This document shows positions 61,804-64,000 of a DNA stretch of 64,000 nt, in pieces. The stretch lies in NCBI GenBank assembly GCA_032027165.1, contig JAVSMO010000001.1, forward strand, positions 3,190,323-3,254,322, given 5' to 3'. Origin of the DNA: Denitratisoma sp. (GTDB lineage Bacteria; Pseudomonadota; Gammaproteobacteria; Burkholderiales; Rhodocyclaceae). A program made the translations under genes and the position numbers. Under the pieces are notes generated by a model that had not been told where the DNA came from, did no database searches, and was given only the letters and a program-made list of their open reading frames with translations. Position 1 is the stretch's first letter; each line of letters starts with the position of its first letter.

Positions 61804-61999
61804 GATTGTCACTCCTTGATGAAATAGCGCCAACCTAGCGGCTGGCGGCCCCCTTGCCAACCTGTCCGGACTATTGAGGGTTCTTAGGCGGACGCAGGAA
61901 TTTCAAAAAACTTGCAAATCATATGGATAGACCAATAAAATGCCTGCATCATTATCAATTGATAGACGGACCCATGGGTCCGTCTAATAACTGTTAGAT
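61804..61999 (+). promoter_or_regulatory. attI region with cassette promoter and palindrome
   Basis: The gap between intI and the first cassette. A candidate cassette promoter reads TTGCAA (61912-61917), 18-bp spacer, TAAAAT (61936-61941), directed into the array. A perfect 24-bp palindrome centred on CCATGG lies at 61963-61986, and the recombination core GTTAGAT is at 61993-61999. The palindrome ends 6 bp before the core, so it may be part of the integrase-binding structure. Confidence 0.65.
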
Positions 62000-62008
62000 G
62001 CTTATCTC

Positions 62009-62569
62009 ATGACTCCAATCACTAAAGACATCAAGACCCAGTTATCCACCGGTGAAAGTGTGCTGTGGTCCGGGCAACCACGTCAGGGCATCATTCTTCG
62101 GGGCACCGACGCTTTCATGATTCCGTTCAGCCTGTTGTGGGGCGGCTTCGCCATATTCTGGGAGCTTTCAGTTATCAATTCCAACGCGCCGGCATTTTTC
62201 GTGCTGTTTGGAATTCCCTTCGTTCTCATCGGCATTTACCTCATCATCGGCCGCTTCTTTTTCGAGGCAAAGCGCCGCGCCCGTACCTACTACGCGGTAA
62301 CCAATGAACGGGTACTAATTGTCTCTGGCTTGTTTGGGCGCAAAGTTCAGTCGCTAAACCTTCGCACCCTCTCCGACCTCTCGCTTTCAGAAACCAAAGG
62401 CGATGAAGGCACCATCGCCTTCGGAGGTGGATCACCTTTCGGTTCAATGTTTGGCGGCTTTTCTGGCTGGCCGGGCATGGGTGCGTACTTAGGCCCTCGC
62501 TTCGAGTTAGTCGCAAACGCGAAAACCATCTTCGAAACCATTCGTGGGGCACAACGTGCTGCTGCTTAA
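62009..62569 (+). CDS. Cassette 1: PH-like membrane protein
   Basis: A 186-aa protein. A short soluble start (KDIKTQLSTGESVLWSGQPRQGI) is followed by two membrane helices (about residues 35-55 and 60-80), then a bacterial PH-like domain (RARTYYAVTNERVLIVSGLFGRKVQSLNLRTLSDLSLSE) and a Gly/Phe-rich segment. Proteins of this shape are common in cassette arrays and their role is unknown. The start codon lies 10 bp inside the cassette core, typical for cassette genes without a promoter of their own. Confidence 0.8.
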   Translation: MTPITKDIKTQLSTGESVLWSGQPRQGIILRGTDAFMIPFSLLWGGFAIFWELSVINSNAPAFFVLFGIPFVLIGIYLIIGRFFFEAKRRARTYYAVTNERVLIVSGLFGRKVQSLNLRTLSDLSLSETKGDEGTIAFGGGSPFGSMFGGFSGWPGMGAYLGPRFELVANAKTIFETIRGAQRAAA

Positions 62570-62573
62570 TCCC

Positions 62574-62647
62574 GCATCAAACCCGCCGCTCCAGGGGACG
62601 CTGCGCGATAAAGCGCCGCGCAGCGCCCCTGAGCTATCACGTTATGC
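62574..62647 (+). repeat. attC site of cassette 1
   Basis: From GCATCAAAC (62574-62582, one mismatch to the complement of the cassette's first bases) to the core GTTATGC (62641-62647). The middle holds GACGCTGCGCG-AT...-CGCGCAGCG arms that fold into a long hairpin, shared by all attC sites here. Confidence 0.85.
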
Positions 62648-62690
62648 GTCACAATCATTTGCCACTCCGGCAGCACAAGGGAGAAATATC

Positions 62691-63329
62691 ATGCGTCGCT
62701 TGCTGATCATTGCAATTCCGCTTTCTGTCGCGGCATGCGCCGGAAAAGTCGATTACGTTCGCCCAACTACGCAACTTGCTCCCGCATCGAACGTCAAGAC
62801 CATCGATAGACCGCGTGAGGCGGTATGGAACGCAAGCGTTCCTGAACTGGGTAAGCAGTTTTTTGTAATCAACAATCTCGATAAATCGTCCGGCCTAATG
62901 AACATCAGCTATACGGGCGACCCCGAACGCTACATAGACTGCGGACGAATTACCTCCTATGTGAAGAACGCTCGCGGAGAGCGTACATACGACTTCCCCG
63001 GAGCGAAGGCGCAACAGTCATACGAAATAATGAATCCGAGTGTTGGACTATTTCACCTTGATCGCCGCATGAATCTAGAAGGTCGAGTGAACTTGATCTT
63101 CGAGGAAGTTAGCCCCACGACAACCCGCATAACTGCAAATACGAGATATGTCGTGACAAGAACGCAAGTTGTTCAGAGTGCGGCTAACAACATCCCGCAA
63201 ACCAAGACCGACACTATCTCTTTCAATTCAGGGTCTGGTGCTTCATTTCCAATGGCTAACCAAGGGCAGGCAGCCGAATGTGTCTCTACGGGTGCATTGG
63301 AGCGAGAGATTCTCTCGGCGATCAAATGA
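62691..63329 (+). CDS. Cassette 2: lipoprotein of unknown function
   Basis: A 212-aa precursor with lipobox (LLIIAIPLSVAAC, Cys15), preceded by AAGGGAG. The mature part has RPREAVWNASVPELGKQFFVINNLDKSSGLMNISYTGDPERYIDCGRI, a pattern like the BamC/NlpB-type lipoprotein repeats (conserved W..V...L....F.I...D...G.I...Y). A central basic helix-poor region and a Ser/Thr-rich end follow. I cannot assign a role. Non-cassette relatives are likely chromosomal outer-membrane lipoproteins. Start at 62691 is fixed by the signal sequence; the open frame before it is attC DNA. Confidence 0.8.
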   Translation: MRRLLIIAIPLSVAACAGKVDYVRPTTQLAPASNVKTIDRPREAVWNASVPELGKQFFVINNLDKSSGLMNISYTGDPERYIDCGRITSYVKNARGERTYDFPGAKAQQSYEIMNPSVGLFHLDRRMNLEGRVNLIFEEVSPTTTRITANTRYVVTRTQVVQSAANNIPQTKTDTISFNSGSGASFPMANQGQAAECVSTGALEREILSAIK

Positions 63330-63330
63330 C

Positions 63331-63400
63331 GCATAACCCGGCAGTCCACACGGACGCTGCGCGATAAAGCCGCGCAGCGCCGGTGACCTCCACGTTAGAA
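63331..63400 (+). repeat. attC site of cassette 2
   Basis: R'' box GCATAAC (63331-63337) is the exact complement of the cassette's starting core GTTATGC. The site ends in the core GTTAGAA (63394-63400). The 70-bp site has the same central CGCTGCGCGATAAAGC-CGCGCAGCG hairpin. Confidence 0.9.
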
Positions 63401-63404
63401 CTCT

Positions 63405-63941
63405 ATGGCTATCCACTTCTGGAACACTGACAAACTGATCAAGCGCCTCGCGGATGACAACGTCTCCGAGATTGAGACGATGCGCTACGCCATGATTGGC
63501 GCAGGGCTGTATTCGTTTGCTATTTACTACGCCCTTTTGGCCGGTACCTATCGGAGTTGGCTTCTTCTGTATGAATTTATTTGCGTATTGCTCATCTCTG
63601 TAATTGGTGTCGCGGAATGCTTTAAGGCCAACGGTGGTCCACTCGGCCGCGACTTCCTGAAACGCTTTACCGTTATAAGTATTCCAGTCGGTATCAAGCT
63701 ATTTCTGGCGGGACTTTTTTTCGGCATTGTTGGATATTTCGGGTTTAGTTATGTTGTTACCCCGCAAAGCTTCCGAAATCCAGCTTTTGTATTTGAGCTG
63801 TACTCCTTTGCATTTGCGGCGCTCTTCATGTTTGTTTACTACTGGCGCATTGCAACACATTTATCTCGGTTGCAATTGCAACAGAGTTCTAACACTGCGC
63901 TCCAAGGGACGCTGCGCGATGAAGCCGCGCAGCGCCCCTGA
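63405..63941 (+). CDS. Cassette 3: membrane protein whose C-terminus is encoded by attC
   Basis: A 178-aa protein with four hydrophobic segments (about residues 28-47, 52-70, 88-110 and 125-147) after an amphipathic start (WNTDKLIKRLADDNVSEIETMRYAMIGAG). I do not recognise the family. The frame runs on into the attC site, so the last 18 or so residues (TALQGTLRDEAAQRP) are encoded by the recombination site itself. It starts 10 bp into the cassette. Confidence 0.78.
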   Translation: MAIHFWNTDKLIKRLADDNVSEIETMRYAMIGAGLYSFAIYYALLAGTYRSWLLLYEFICVLLISVIGVAECFKANGGPLGRDFLKRFTVISIPVGIKLFLAGLFFGIVGYFGFSYVVTPQSFRNPAFVFELYSFAFAALFMFVYYWRIATHLSRLQLQQSSNTALQGTLRDEAAQRP

Positions 63942-63956
63942 GCTTGGACGTTAGAA
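63887..63956 (+). repeat. attC site of cassette 3
   Basis: R'' TTCTAAC (63887-63893) complements the cassette's first core GTTAGAA; the flanking GAG extends the match to 10 bp. The site ends in GTTAGAA (63950-63956). It is 70 bp long and nearly identical in its core hairpin to the attC of cassette 1. Confidence 0.9.
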
Positions 63957-63959
63957 CTC

Positions 63960-64000
63960 ATGGCGCCGCACGTCTCTGACCAGTCAACAGTTGTTCGGTG
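63960..64000 (+). CDS. Cassette 4: start of an unidentified gene (truncated by the window)
   Basis: ATG 63960, 10 bp inside the cassette core as in cassettes 1 and 3, opens a frame beginning MAPHVSDQSTVVR. Only 13 codons are visible, too few for a call. Confidence 0.5.
   Translation, partial: MAPHVSDQSTVVR

Larger units (their letters stand above)
60828..64000. mobile_element. Chromosomal integron: intI, attI and cassette array (continues past the window)
   Basis: Integrase gene facing away from an array of at least three complete cassettes (61994-62641, 62642-63394, 63395-63950) and a fourth that runs off the window. Each cassette holds one + strand gene, starts at a GTTRRRY-type core and ends in a ~70-bp attC. 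The cassette genes are lower in GC than the chromosome. No resistance gene is seen. Confidence 0.92.

Overview
The window is high-GC chromosomal DNA of a betaproteobacterium. Gene content and order (caa3-type oxidase cluster, CIRCE-controlled rpoH, ftsYEX, the lolB-ispE-tRNA-Gln-prs-rplY-pth-ychF block, glnA-ntrB-ntrC) fit Rhodocyclales or a near relative best. That placement is inferred from gene order, not from a database search. Most of the window is core housekeeping, broken by two accessory regions.

Layout. 1-6.7 kb: cytochrome c oxidase structural and assembly genes (coxB end, ctaD, a 32-aa small protein, ctaG, DUF2970, ctaE, DUF2909, surf1, a SCO-like protein, ctaB, sco1); no heme A synthase gene lies in the cluster. 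6.8-10.3 kb: rpoH behind a perfect CIRCE operator, then ftsX-ftsE-ftsY. 10.3-14.3 kb: paired M16 peptidases, rsmD, coaD, ferredoxin. 14.3-24 kb: dynamin-like GTPase, mutM, a TPR lipoprotein, lolB, ispE, tRNA-Gln(TTG), prs, rplY, pth, ychF.

23.98-33.62 kb: a 9.6-kb integrative element inserted at the 3' end of ychF, bounded by a 20-bp direct repeat. It carries a P4-type tyrosine integrase with repeated arm-type sites, an HTH regulator, VapBC, two lower-GC genes of unknown function, an AlpA-like protein, a TOPRIM/DUF927 primase-helicase, and two 134-bp near-identical inverted repeats packed with GTGGGGCA iterons. These repeats resemble the two-site replication layout of satellite phage P4. I see no capsid, portal, terminase or conjugation gene.

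33.6-43.4 kb: PAS-GGDEF diguanylate cyclase, gluQ, a CoA-binding protein, a MASE2-PAS protein without an output domain, cardiolipin synthase and its EEP-family neighbour, nadA, rhodanese, a cation-diffusion transporter. 43.4-48.1 kb: a nitrogen-control locus, glnA with paired NtrC sites and a sigma-54 promoter, then ntrB-ntrC. 48.2-59.4 kb: a degenerate M48-like lipoprotein, birA, coaX, DUF4139, trpB2, SPOR protein, coaE-zapD-yacG, a Nudix-ThiE fusion, a DUF815 ATPase, mltA. 59.4-60.7 kb: amtB, again with two NtrC sites (same 31-bp spacing) and a sigma-54 promoter. ntrB, ntrC and two of their likely targets therefore lie within about 17 kb.

60.7-64 kb: a chromosomal integron. It has an integron integrase with a one-base frameshift beside its apparent start codon, an attI region with a cassette promoter and a perfect palindrome, and at least three cassettes (PH-like membrane protein, lipoprotein, membrane protein) separated by closely related ~70-bp attC sites. 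A fourth cassette runs off the window. None looks like a resistance gene.
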